A stretch of 6,061 nucleotides of DNA. It comes from Anaerolineales bacterium UBA6131 (GTDB taxonomy: Bacteria > Chloroflexota > Anaerolineae > UBA2200). Each line of letters opens with the position of its first letter. The stretch's first letter is position 1. The stretch lies in NCBI GenBank assembly GCA_002435875.1, contig DIVN01000019.1, positions 26,127 through 32,187 of the forward strand. Direction: 5' to 3'. A program made the position numbers and the translations under genes. Below, in pieces: positions 1-6,061 of this stretch. The notes under the pieces were generated by a model. The model had not been told where the DNA came from and searched no databases. It worked only from the letters and a program-made list of their open reading frames with translations.

Positions 1-18
1 GAAGGCACTGCTACAGCT

Positions 19-675
19 ATGTCGGAGACGGCGCCAGCCGATGACTTTGCCCTGCCACGGGAGACGGAAGCCGCAGCGATAGCTGAGGCACCTGAGGTAT
101 ATTTCGATGAGCCAACGCCGGCAGAGGAGCTGCTGCCAGAGGATGTCGGGCAGCCAAGCGTACTTGCTTCGACTGCGCCTTCGCAACCTGCGGCCGAGGT
201 ACCCAAGTCACGTGGTCAGTGGGCCTGGCTGGGTGGTGCGTTGTTGGGTGCACTTCTGGGTCTAGGCTTGACGCTGTTTGTGTTTTCGCTGATCAACGGT
301 TCCGTCGATCTTCGTTGGACACCAGCAATCCAGGAACTCAGTGGTAGAGCAGACTCCCTTGCCCAGACAATGGATGGCTTGCGCGCCGATATCGATGAGC
401 TTGGCGCTGACGTGACAGACATGCAGGGGCGCCTGCAACTGCTGGAAGGGCTGCCAGGGCGCATGGAGGCAGTGGAAGACTCTGTGGATGAATTAGAAAC
501 GACCGTGCGCGACCTGGCGGAACGCACCGGCGCACTGACGAGTCGTGTTGCCTCTGTCGAAGAAGACTTGACTGAGGTGCGAGAGCGCACCGATAAGGTT
601 GAGGGCTTTTTCGCTGGCCTGACAAAGCTTCTGACGGAAACTTTCGGATCGGCACCTCAGTCGCCCAACCCCTGA
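19..675 (+). CDS. Single-pass membrane protein with C-terminal coiled coil, function unknown (possibly 5'-partial)
   Basis: I do not recognise this 218-residue protein. Residues 1-66 are acidic and rich in Ala, Pro and Glu, with no obvious fold. Lys63 and Arg65 come just before one strongly hydrophobic segment at about 68-93, which begins WAWLGGALLGALLGLGLTL. By the positive-inside rule the N-terminus should be cytoplasmic and the C-terminus outside. Residues about 100-195 are heptad-like, with regularly spaced Leu, Val, Ile and Met among Glu, Asp and Arg, which suggests a long coiled coil and oligomerisation. A short amphipathic end (FFAGLTKLLTETF) and a Pro-rich tail follow. The start is uncertain. 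The codons before ATG 19 are open to the window edge and the only purine-rich stretch, GAAGG at 1-5, is poorly spaced, so the gene may begin upstream. The next gene follows after 87 bases on the same strand, so an operon is possible. The overall architecture recalls structural or scaffold membrane proteins, but no function should be assigned. Confidence 0.75.
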   Translation: MSETAPADDFALPRETEAAAIAEAPEVYFDEPTPAEELLPEDVGQPSVLASTAPSQPAAEVPKSRGQWAWLGGALLGALLGLGLTLFVFSLINGSVDLRWTPAIQELSGRADSLAQTMDGLRADIDELGADVTDMQGRLQLLEGLPGRMEAVEDSVDELETTVRDLAERTGALTSRVASVEEDLTEVRERTDKVEGFFAGLTKLLTETFGSAPQSPNP

Positions 676-727
676 TAGAGAGCTCAAGGGGTCGAAAGAC
701 TGAGTCGGAGAGATCACGCCCAAGGAC

Positions 728-749
728 GCCGACGTGCAGGATGGTCGGC
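728..749 (+). promoter_or_regulatory. Candidate leader hairpin just upstream of the acylase ribosome binding site
   Basis: GCCGAC (728-733) and GTCGGC (744-749) are perfect inverted repeats enclosing a 10-base loop. The hairpin ends 2 bases before the Shine-Dalgarno of the acylase gene. It has no T-tract, so it does not look like a rho-independent terminator. It could affect ribosome access or mRNA stability, or be a chance 6-bp match. Confidence 0.25.
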
Positions 750-751
750 TT

Positions 752-758
752 GAGGAGG
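752..758 (+). promoter_or_regulatory. Strong Shine-Dalgarno that fixes the GTG start of the acylase
   Basis: GAGGAGG lies 4 bases upstream of GTG 763. An in-frame TGA at 751-753 means nothing further upstream can be the start. The next in-frame ATG (Met30) falls after the hydrophobic N-terminal segment and would remove it, so GTG 763 is the supported start. Confidence 0.8.
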
Positions 759-762
759 TTCT

Positions 763-3150
763 GTGACCAAGCTGCGTCAAGCCTTTCTGGGGCTTGTCTT
801 CGTGGCGGTGACCGCCGCACTCTTGCTTGGGGCGGCGGGCTATGCCTTTATGCGCAGGAGCTTCCCGCAAGTCCAGGGTGATCTTGACGTTGCTGGACTG
901 CAGGCTCGCGTGGAGATACGCCGCGACCAGTGGGGTGTGCCACATATCTATGCGCAAAACGAGCACGATCTCTTCTTCGCCCAAGGCTATGTTCACGCCC
1001 AGGATCGCCTGTGGCAGATGGATTTCAACCGCAGGGTGGCCGCCGGGCGCCTGTCAGAAGTGCTGGGCGCGAGCACGCTTGAATCCGACCGCTTTCTGCG
1101 CACGATTGGCCTGTACCGGGCGGCCAGAGCAGACCTGGTCATGCTATCCCCCGAGGTGATTGAGGCCCTTCAGGCCTACGCTGATGGCGTCAACTCCTTT
1201 GTTGAGACCCACCGAGACCGTCTACCCATCGAGTTCACCCTACTGGCCTACCAACCTGAGCCATGGACACCCACCGACAGCCTAGCCTGGGGCAAGGTAA
1301 TGGCCATGGACCTCGGTGGCAATTGGGAGTCCGAGCTACTCGCGCAGCAGTTGGCAGCCACCTTGGGTGAGGAGAAGATGCGTGAGCTGCTCACCTTCTC
1401 TGTGCAGGAGGGACCGTGCGTCATCCCCGAGGAGGCCAAGAGCTACGCCTATGCATCACAAGGGCTCACCAAGGCCTCCGCTCAGGTTCAGGAGCTTCTG
1501 GGCCCATCTGGCGTCTCCACCGGCAGCAACAATTGGGTTGTAGATGGCACCATGACAGAGAGTGGCCGTCCGCTGCTGGCCAATGATCCGCATTTGGGGA
1601 TCCAGATGCCATCGATCTGGTATGAAGTGCACCTTGTGGGTGGCGAGTTGGATGTCGTGGGGGCCTCGTTTCCAGGGGCGCCTGGCGTGATCATCGGTCA
1701 CAATCAACACATTGCCTGGGGTGTCACCAACGCTGGCCCAGATGTGCAGGATCTCTATGTGGAGAAGATCAACCCGCTCGACCCAGATCAATACGAATAC
1801 CGTGGTCAGTGGGTCGACATGCAGGTCTTGGAAGAGGAGATCCACATCAAGGGTAGGCTGGAGCCCGAGGGGCTAATCGTGCGGATGACCCATCACGGAC
1901 CGGTCATGACGCCCGTCCTCGAAGCGCAGCAGCAAGTGCTGACCCTGCGCTGGACGGCGCTCGAAGGGGGGCGGCTGTTTCAGAGCGTGTATCTGCTAGA
2001 CCGCGCCAGTAACTGGGACGAGTTCCGCGCCGCCCTCCTCCACTGGCAGGCACCCTCGCAGAACTTTGTCTATGCTGACCGTGAGGGAAACATTGGTTAC
2101 CAATTGCCAGGCAGCATTCCCATCCGAGCTCATGGCAATGGCCTGGTGCCGTCGCCTGGCTGGACGGGTGAGTACGAATGGTCTGGCTACATTCCGTTCG
2201 AAGAGCTGCCGTTTGTCTACAACCCTCCCACACATTTCATTGTCACGGCGAACAACAAGATCGTTCCGGATGACTACCCCTACTTCATTTCTTGCGAATG
2301 GGCAGAACCCTATCGTGCCCAGCGCATAGTTGATCTGCTTCAAGCGGATGACAGCTTGACCGTGGACGATATGCGTGACATCCAGGCAGATCTCTTCTCC
2401 ATTCCTGGTGCGGTCTTGAGGGAGCATGTCTTGCGCGCCGGACCGGCAGACTGGCGCCAGGAACGAGCTTTTCGCTTCGTGGAACAATGGAGCGCCGATG
2501 TAACCCGTACCAGTGGCGCAGCGGGATTCTCTGAAGTGCTGCTTTGGCGCCTCATGGAAAACACTATTGGGGATGAGCTGCGCCGTGCTGGGGTCGAAAC
2601 GTTTTCGTCAACTCGCGCTTCGCTTCTCCTGCGCCTGCTTGACGATCCCAATAACGTCTGGTTTGACGTTGTCGGCACGCCGGAAGTCGAGACCCGCGAC
2701 GGCATCGTGCGCTTGAGCATCGAGGAGACCATCGACTACTGGGGCAGACACTACGGCGACATGCCCGGAAATAAGGACGATCTTTGGGCTTGGGGCCGCG
2801 TGCACACGGTTACCTTTGCCCATCCGCTCGGTAGTGTCAAGCCGCTCAATTTGATCTTCAACCGTGGTCCCGTGGGCACGGGCGGCAGCGGCGAGACGGT
2901 CAACAACGGCGGCTACGAGCGGGGCGACTTTCGCCAGCGCGTAGTGTCCTCCTACCGTCAGATCATCGATGTCGGTTCATGGGGAAACAGCCGCTCGCAA
3001 CACACCACCGGACAGTCAGGCCAACCCTGGCATAGGCACTATGCTGACATGATCAAAGCCTGGGCTCAGGTTGAACACCATCCCATGTTGTTCGACCAGG
3101 AGTCCATCGCGGCGCATCAAGAAGCTCTATTGGTCCTAAACCCCCAGTAG
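763..3150 (+). CDS. Penicillin acylase family protein (N-terminal nucleophile amidohydrolase precursor)
   Basis: The 795-residue length is normal for a single-chain precursor of this family, whose members hydrolyse amide-linked acyl groups such as beta-lactam side chains or N-acyl homoserine lactones. Residues 8-29 form a hydrophobic signal or anchor segment (a possible signal-peptidase site is AAG at 24-26), so the enzyme should act outside the cytoplasmic membrane. Family motifs in order are RDQWGVPHIYA (54-64), GYVHAQDRLWQMDF (75-88), YADGVNSF (139-146), GSNNW (254-258), GHNQHIAWGVTN (312-323), THHGP (376-380), ANNKIVPDDYP (496-506) and YRAQRI (517-522). By family knowledge the precursor cuts itself before Ser255, which becomes the N-terminal nucleophile of the beta chain. 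The stretch before it, about 240-254, would be the end of the alpha chain or a short linker. Asn497 fits the oxyanion-hole Asn and Arg518 or Arg521 the supporting Arg. The actual substrate cannot be read from the sequence. It may be co-transcribed with the membrane protein upstream and converges with the helicase gene. Confidence 0.95.
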   Translation: MTKLRQAFLGLVFVAVTAALLLGAAGYAFMRRSFPQVQGDLDVAGLQARVEIRRDQWGVPHIYAQNEHDLFFAQGYVHAQDRLWQMDFNRRVAAGRLSEVLGASTLESDRFLRTIGLYRAARADLVMLSPEVIEALQAYADGVNSFVETHRDRLPIEFTLLAYQPEPWTPTDSLAWGKVMAMDLGGNWESELLAQQLAATLGEEKMRELLTFSVQEGPCVIPEEAKSYAYASQGLTKASAQVQELLGPSGVSTGSNNWVVDGTMTESGRPLLANDPHLGIQMPSIWYEVHLVGGELDVVGASFPGAPGVIIGHNQHIAWGVTNAGPDVQDLYVEKINPLDPDQYEYRGQWVDMQVLEEEIHIKGRLEPEGLIVRMTHHGPVMTPVLEAQQQVLTLRWTALEGGRLFQSVYLLDRASNWDEFRAALLHWQAPSQNFVYADREGNIGYQLPGSIPIRAHGNGLVPSPGWTGEYEWSGYIPFEELPFVYNPPTHFIVTANNKIVPDDYPYFISCEWAEPYRAQRIVDLLQADDSLTVDDMRDIQADLFSIPGAVLREHVLRAGPADWRQERAFRFVEQWSADVTRTSGAAGFSEVLLWRLMENTIGDELRRAGVETFSSTRASLLLRLLDDPNNVWFDVVGTPEVETRDGIVRLSIEETIDYWGRHYGDMPGNKDDLWAWGRVHTVTFAHPLGSVKPLNLIFNRGPVGTGGSGETVNNGGYERGDFRQRVVSSYRQIIDVGSWGNSRSQHTTGQSGQPWHRHYADMIKAWAQVEHHPMLFDQESIAAHQEALLVLNPQ
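1522..1527 (+). other. Predicted autocatalytic cleavage site Gly254-Ser255 of the acylase precursor
   Basis: Codons GGC-AGC encode Gly254-Ser255 in the context STGSNNW. In characterised family members the Ser directly before the Asn-Asn-Trp-like motif becomes the free N-terminal nucleophile after self-cleavage. Cleavage here would give an alpha part of about 254 residues, including the signal segment, and a beta chain of 541 residues, which are usual proportions. Confidence 0.85.
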
Positions 3151-3160
3151 TGGCGCAGCA

Positions 3161-5710
3161 TCAGTTCGGTTTGTCCTGCCCGGTCTCGAGGATCTTGTCC
3201 AGCAGGCGCATCACACGGGACTTGGCGCCGGACCCGATCTCTGGTGGTGGACCCACGCATGCCGGGCAGCCCTCTTCGCAGGCGCATGATCGCACCCATT
3301 TGCGGCAGTCTGTGAGCAAGAGCCCGTGTAGCCTGTACAGCTCCTCCGCAAGTCCCACTCCGCCAGGAGCCGCGTCGCAGATGACGATCGTAGGGGCGTG
3401 CGTGTGTCGGAAATCCAGGTCTACAGTAACCCGCACGTCTTGAGCAGCACACATCAGGTGCAGGGGTGCCAGAGCACCCATCATGTGGGCAAGACCCTCT
3501 AGCGTGCCCTGAACGGCATGTACCGCTTCTACTTTGGGATGGCAATCGGTGCACAACGTGATCAGGTTGCTGAGTTGATTGGCGAGCAGATAGTTGGCGT
3601 TCTTTCCTGGCCGATAGTCAAATAGCCGAAATGGCCGCAGGTGATGGACGTCGTGCTCCTGGCCGGGCCGCTCCGGCCGTCCGCAATTCTGGCACTTATA
3701 ACCGTCCCGCGCTCTGGCTTTGTTCCTCTGCTGCTGCCAGTTGGGACCGTATGACCTGATTGGCGCGATCGTCCAGTCGCCCAGGTCTCGTATCTCATTC
3801 ACCAGCTCATCGTGTAGATGTAGCCAGTACGCCGTGGTGTCCATGGTGACTTCGGGAAGGTTTAGCGAGACGGTCGCCAGAAGCTCGTGTGTGCCGAAGG
3901 CGATCTTGCGGAAACTGGTGACCTTGCTGTGTAGCTTGGCCAGGCCATGGGAGCGCGAGACGCGACCGAGCGACTCCTGAGCCCTCTCCTCAAGGACGTC
4001 CACCGAGGTCGCGTGGGCACACTCGGTGAAGTATGGCACCTCCGCGCGGTCGACCCGGGCGACGCGCCCTTCCCAGTCGAGCGTCTTGACCAGGTAGCTG
4101 ACGCCATCGTGCAGGTAGACGGCGCCGGGGTGTATCAGCATTGGTGCACTGGCGGAGTCAACTTTGGCCACCGTGTCGCCTTCTGCAGTAGCGACGACAA
4201 AGTCGCCCTCGCCAGCCGTCCTTAGCGACACGCCTTGAGCGGGATACGCGCTGCTCATCCACCACCAACGCTGACCGCTCTTGCGCAGCACGCCGTCCTG
4301 CTCCTCTATCTCCAACAACAGCGGCTCAGTTGGTGTCTCGGATGCAAACGCCTCCTCTTGCCCGATTGGCAGCTCAAAAGCCGCGCATTTGAGGTGAGCG
4401 CGCAGAATGTGAGGGTTGTCAGGTGCCAACAGTGCGCGCTCCGGTGACTGGCCAAACAGGTATTCCGGGTGCGCTAGAAGATATTGGTCTAGTGCCGAGC
4501 CGCCGCCAATGAGGATAGTTACGGACGCACTCTGTCTCCTTCCTGCGCGGCCTGCCTGCTGCCATGTGCTGGCGATCGTGCCGGGATAGCCCGCGATGAC
4601 GCAGGCACTGATCTGGCCAATGTCGACACCAAGCTCCAACGCGTTGGTGGACACCACCCCACTCACGGTGCCCTGGCGCAAGCCCTGCTCGATGCCTCGT
4701 CGTTCGGCTGGCAGGTAACCTCCGCGGTAGCCGCGGACGAACCTCTCAGTCTTGTTGTCGCCCTCGTTTCCTCCCTGCAGATACTTCAAGACCAGCTCGG
4801 TCGCCAATCGACTTTGGCAGAAGGTGATGGTAGGTATGTCCCTTCTGAGGAAGAGGTCAGCCACGGCTGCCGCCTCCAGGGTCAGGCTGCGTCGGATGCC
4901 ATGCAGCCTATCAACAAGTGGCGGGTTGTAGAGCACCACATGCCTTTCGCCGGACGGAGAGCCGTCCTCGTCGACGACCAGCATTCTCGCACCTGTCAGC
5001 CTCTGCGCCAACTCGCCCGGATTGCCAATGGTCGCTGAGGCGCAGATGAACTTTGGGTCCGACCCATAGAGATGGCAGATGCGCCGCAGCCGACGCAGGA
5101 CGTTAGCGACGTGGCTGCCAAATATGCCGCGATAGGCGTGCATCTCATCGATTACGATGTACTCGAGCCCGGAGAGCAGCTTCTGCCACCGTGTATGGTG
5201 CGGCAAGATGCCCATGTGCAACATGTCAGGGTTGGTCATGAGTAGCCTGCTGCCGCGGCGGATGCGAGAGCGTGTCGCAGCTGGCGTATCGCCGTCGTAG
5301 GTGCATGCCGTACCCTCCGGCAGGTAGGCCCGGCTGAACGATCGCCAGTTGGCGAGCTGATCCTGGGCCAGCGCTTTGGTCGGGAAGAGGTATAGCGCGC
5401 TCGAGCCCTCTCTGCGCAACATCGCATCCAGCACGACGGCGTTGTAGCACAAGGTCTTGCCGGAGGCTGCACTCGTTACGACAACGATGTCCTGCCTCGC
5501 GAGCGCAGCGCTGATCGCACGAGCCTGGTGAAGGTACAGCTGCTCGATTCCAGCACTCGTGAGCGCACTACGGACCTCGGCGTGAAGCGCATCAGGGATG
5601 GGGGCTGGTTGTGTCACTCGCGCGGGAAATCGCCGCCAGACCACAATGTGTTCGGCAAAGCGGGGGTCACCACGAAACTGGTCGAGCGCTGCGGTCAATG
5701 CCTCGGACAT
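3161..5710 (-). CDS. MrfA/YprA-type DEAD/DEAH-box helicase with MZB (DUF1998) region and an inserted HNH nuclease-like domain
   Basis: This is an 849-residue superfamily 2 helicase. Motor motifs are LYLHQARAI (58-66), Walker A TSAASGKT (79-86), LFPTKALAQDQL (108-119), TNPDMLH (159-165), Walker B DEMH (188-191), SAT (225-227), TFCQSR (296-301), STNALELGVDIG (354-365) and QQAGRAGRR (384-392). Residues about 480-500 resemble the winged-helix part of MrfA relatives. The C-terminal region holds PGGVGLAEELY (782-792) and zinc ligands Cys809, 811, 815 and 818. B. subtilis MrfA is a 3'-5' DNA translocase in mitomycin-lesion repair with exonuclease MrfB; the same role here is inferred. An HNH module at about 658-726 is absent from the MrfA proteins I know. 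Removing it and its linkers leaves about 750-770 residues, close to the usual length. I chose ATG 5710 over the in-frame GTG at 5785: a consensus promoter ends 6 bases before the ATG and the GTG has no Shine-Dalgarno. No frameshift is seen and all motor motifs are intact. It could instead be a prophage-defence or restriction-type helicase. Confidence 0.93.
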   Translation of the reverse strand: MSEALTAALDQFRGDPRFAEHIVVWRRFPARVTQPAPIPDALHAEVRSALTSAGIEQLYLHQARAISAALARQDIVVVTSAASGKTLCYNAVVLDAMLRREGSSALYLFPTKALAQDQLANWRSFSRAYLPEGTACTYDGDTPAATRSRIRRGSRLLMTNPDMLHMGILPHHTRWQKLLSGLEYIVIDEMHAYRGIFGSHVANVLRRLRRICHLYGSDPKFICASATIGNPGELAQRLTGARMLVVDEDGSPSGERHVVLYNPPLVDRLHGIRRSLTLEAAAVADLFLRRDIPTITFCQSRLATELVLKYLQGGNEGDNKTERFVRGYRGGYLPAERRGIEQGLRQGTVSGVVSTNALELGVDIGQISACVIAGYPGTIASTWQQAGRAGRRQSASVTILIGGGSALDQYLLAHPEYLFGQSPERALLAPDNPHILRAHLKCAAFELPIGQEEAFASETPTEPLLLEIEEQDGVLRKSGQRWWWMSSAYPAQGVSLRTAGEGDFVVATAEGDTVAKVDSASAPMLIHPGAVYLHDGVSYLVKTLDWEGRVARVDRAEVPYFTECAHATSVDVLEERAQESLGRVSRSHGLAKLHSKVTSFRKIAFGTHELLATVSLNLPEVTMDTTAYWLHLHDELVNEIRDLGDWTIAPIRSYGPNWQQQRNKARARDGYKCQNCGRPERPGQEHDVHHLRPFRLFDYRPGKNANYLLANQLSNLITLCTDCHPKVEAVHAVQGTLEGLAHMMGALAPLHLMCAAQDVRVTVDLDFRHTHAPTIVICDAAPGGVGLAEELYRLHGLLLTDCRKWVRSCACEEGCPACVGPPPEIGSGAKSRVMRLLDKILETGQDKPN
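3257..3286 (-). other. Four-cysteine zinc cluster of the MZB region
   Basis: Residues 809-818 read CACEEGCPAC, a Cys-x-Cys-x3-Cys-x2-Cys pattern followed by Val-Gly. This matches the C-terminal zinc-binding cluster of MrfA/DUF1998 proteins. All four ligands are present, so the insertion upstream has not destroyed this region. Confidence 0.85.
3533..3739 (-). other. HNH nuclease-like domain inserted in the helicase (residues 658-726)
   Basis: The segment starts WQQQRNKARARDGYKCQNC, the usual lead-in of HNH domains (Trp, basic helix, Arg-Asp-Gly-Tyr, then Cys673-x2-Cys676). DVHHLRPF follows with His689 and His690, then NLITLC with Asn715, and finally Cys720-x2-Cys723-His724. By family comparison His690 would be the general base, Asn715 the structural or catalytic Asn, and His689 and His724 the metal ligands, with the four Cys holding a structural zinc. 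Every key position is present, so catalysis is plausible. The module lies between a segment ending DELVNEIRDLGDW (634-646) and one starting LEGLAHMMGALAPL (737-750), both typical of the DUF1998 region, so it is an insertion rather than a terminal fusion. Cleavage activity and target are not shown by the sequence. Confidence 0.85.
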
Positions 5711-5716
5711 GGGTGC

Positions 5717-5745
5717 ATTATATCTGTCCGAACACCGCCGGGCAA
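5717..5745 (-). promoter_or_regulatory. Sigma-70-type promoter of the helicase gene, likely giving a leaderless mRNA
   Basis: Read on the minus strand, TTGCCC (5745-5740, 4 of 6 to consensus) is followed by a 17-base spacer and a perfect TATAAT (5722-5717). Six bases separate the -10 box from the ATG, so the predicted +1 is the A of the start codon at 5710. There is no Shine-Dalgarno in between, which fits leaderless translation. Confidence 0.65.
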
Positions 5746-6061
5746 CCCACCGGAGCTTGTCTGCCACTGCTCCTAAGCGGGCCACGCTGAAGCAAGGTCC
5801 AGTGATGGAGCAGCTGCGGCACTTTGATCAGCTACACGCTTCTATATGCCCTTCTTGACACTGCTCTGAGGTCATCGCAACATCTCGCCACCCTCACAAG
5901 GCCGCCTGTCAGGCTCGGCGCTTCATGATCTCGGACACTCGCCGCTACTTCCAGCCAAGGTGGCGCAATGGGCTGTTGCATTGAGATGCCCATGGCAGAC
6001 ACCCAACGCGAGCTGCACGCTATCGAGCATTGGCTGCACCGCGCTGACTCATAAGTAAGTG
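5746..6061. other. Right-end stretch with no recognisable gene
   Basis: I found no reading frame here with recognisable protein features, no tRNA-like fold and no terminator. Small open frames exist on both strands. The best is 28 codons at 5968-6054 on the plus strand, preceded by AAGGTGG, but it is too short and unfamiliar to call. The stretch is probably the upstream intergenic region of the helicase, possibly with worn gene remnants or the start of a neighbouring regulatory region. Confidence 0.5.

Noticed and set aside
668..692. Terminator after the first gene
   Set aside because: The ACCCCT/AGGGGT stem has a 13-base loop, overlaps the stop codon and lacks a following T-tract.
338..996. 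Long minus-strand open frames antisense to the membrane protein and acylase start
   Set aside because: They lie opposite frames with clear protein features, have low-complexity Arg/Ser/Pro-rich translations and no family motifs, so they are shadows.
1456..2732. Minus-strand open frames of 109-163 codons opposite the acylase gene
   Set aside because: The plus-strand acylase motifs run continuously through this region, and the antisense translations show no recognisable domain.
3117..3554. 145-codon minus-strand frame overlapping the helicase 3' end
   Set aside because: It is an alternative frame of the helicase's own strand across the MZB region. The helicase frame carries the conserved Cys cluster, so this one is not coding.
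5855..5883. Perfect TTGACA on the plus strand (5855-5860) as a promoter for a gene to the right
   Set aside because: The hexamer 17 bases downstream is CAACAT, only 3 of 6 to TATAAT, and no convincing gene starts after it within the window.
5923..6030. 35-codon minus-strand frame as a small gene upstream of the helicase
   Set aside because: It has no Shine-Dalgarno or promoter-like sequence and no recognisable protein character.
1..6061. CRISPR arrays, insertion sequences, tRNA or rRNA genes
   Set aside because: I saw no regularly spaced repeats, no transposase motifs or terminal inverted repeats, and no tRNA- or rRNA-like sequence.

Overview
The window holds two large, confidently identified genes facing each other, one smaller unrecognised gene, and a gene-poor right end. 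Base composition is moderately GC-rich. The protein sequences have the look of an environmental bacterium. My best guess is Chloroflexota (Anaerolineae-like), because large penicillin-acylase-family proteins and MrfA/YprA-type helicases are common there. That guess comes from remembered family patterns, not a search, and is weak.

Left part, plus strand. Positions 19-675 encode a single-pass membrane protein with an acidic Pro/Ala-rich N-terminus and a long coiled coil. Its reading frame is open to the window edge, so the true start may lie outside. After an 87-base gap comes a 795-residue penicillin-acylase-family N-terminal nucleophile hydrolase (763-3150). It has an N-terminal membrane or signal segment, a Gly-Ser autoprocessing site at Ser255, and a strong Shine-Dalgarno that fixes its GTG start. 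The two genes could be co-transcribed and both products are probably associated with the membrane or cell exterior. No functional link between them is proven.

Right part, minus strand. Positions 5710-3161 encode an 849-residue superfamily 2 helicase of the MrfA/YprA type, with a DEAD/DEAH core and a C-terminal zinc-binding MZB (DUF1998) region. Its stop codon lies 10 bases from the acylase stop, so the two genes converge. The most notable feature of the window is a complete HNH nuclease-like module (Cys-x2-Cys, His-His, Asn, Cys-x2-Cys-His) inserted at residues about 658-726, inside the C-terminal region of the helicase. This gives one polypeptide with a DNA-translocating motor, a putative nuclease and the zinc cluster. 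In Bacillus subtilis MrfA works in DNA repair with a separately encoded exonuclease, MrfB. Here the helicase appears monocistronic and may carry its own nuclease.

The helicase has a near-ideal promoter (TTGCCC, 17-base spacer, TATAAT) whose predicted +1 falls on the A of its ATG, and there is no Shine-Dalgarno. It is therefore a good candidate for a leaderless mRNA. The remaining sequence to the right edge (about 5746-6061) contains no gene I can identify, only small open frames.
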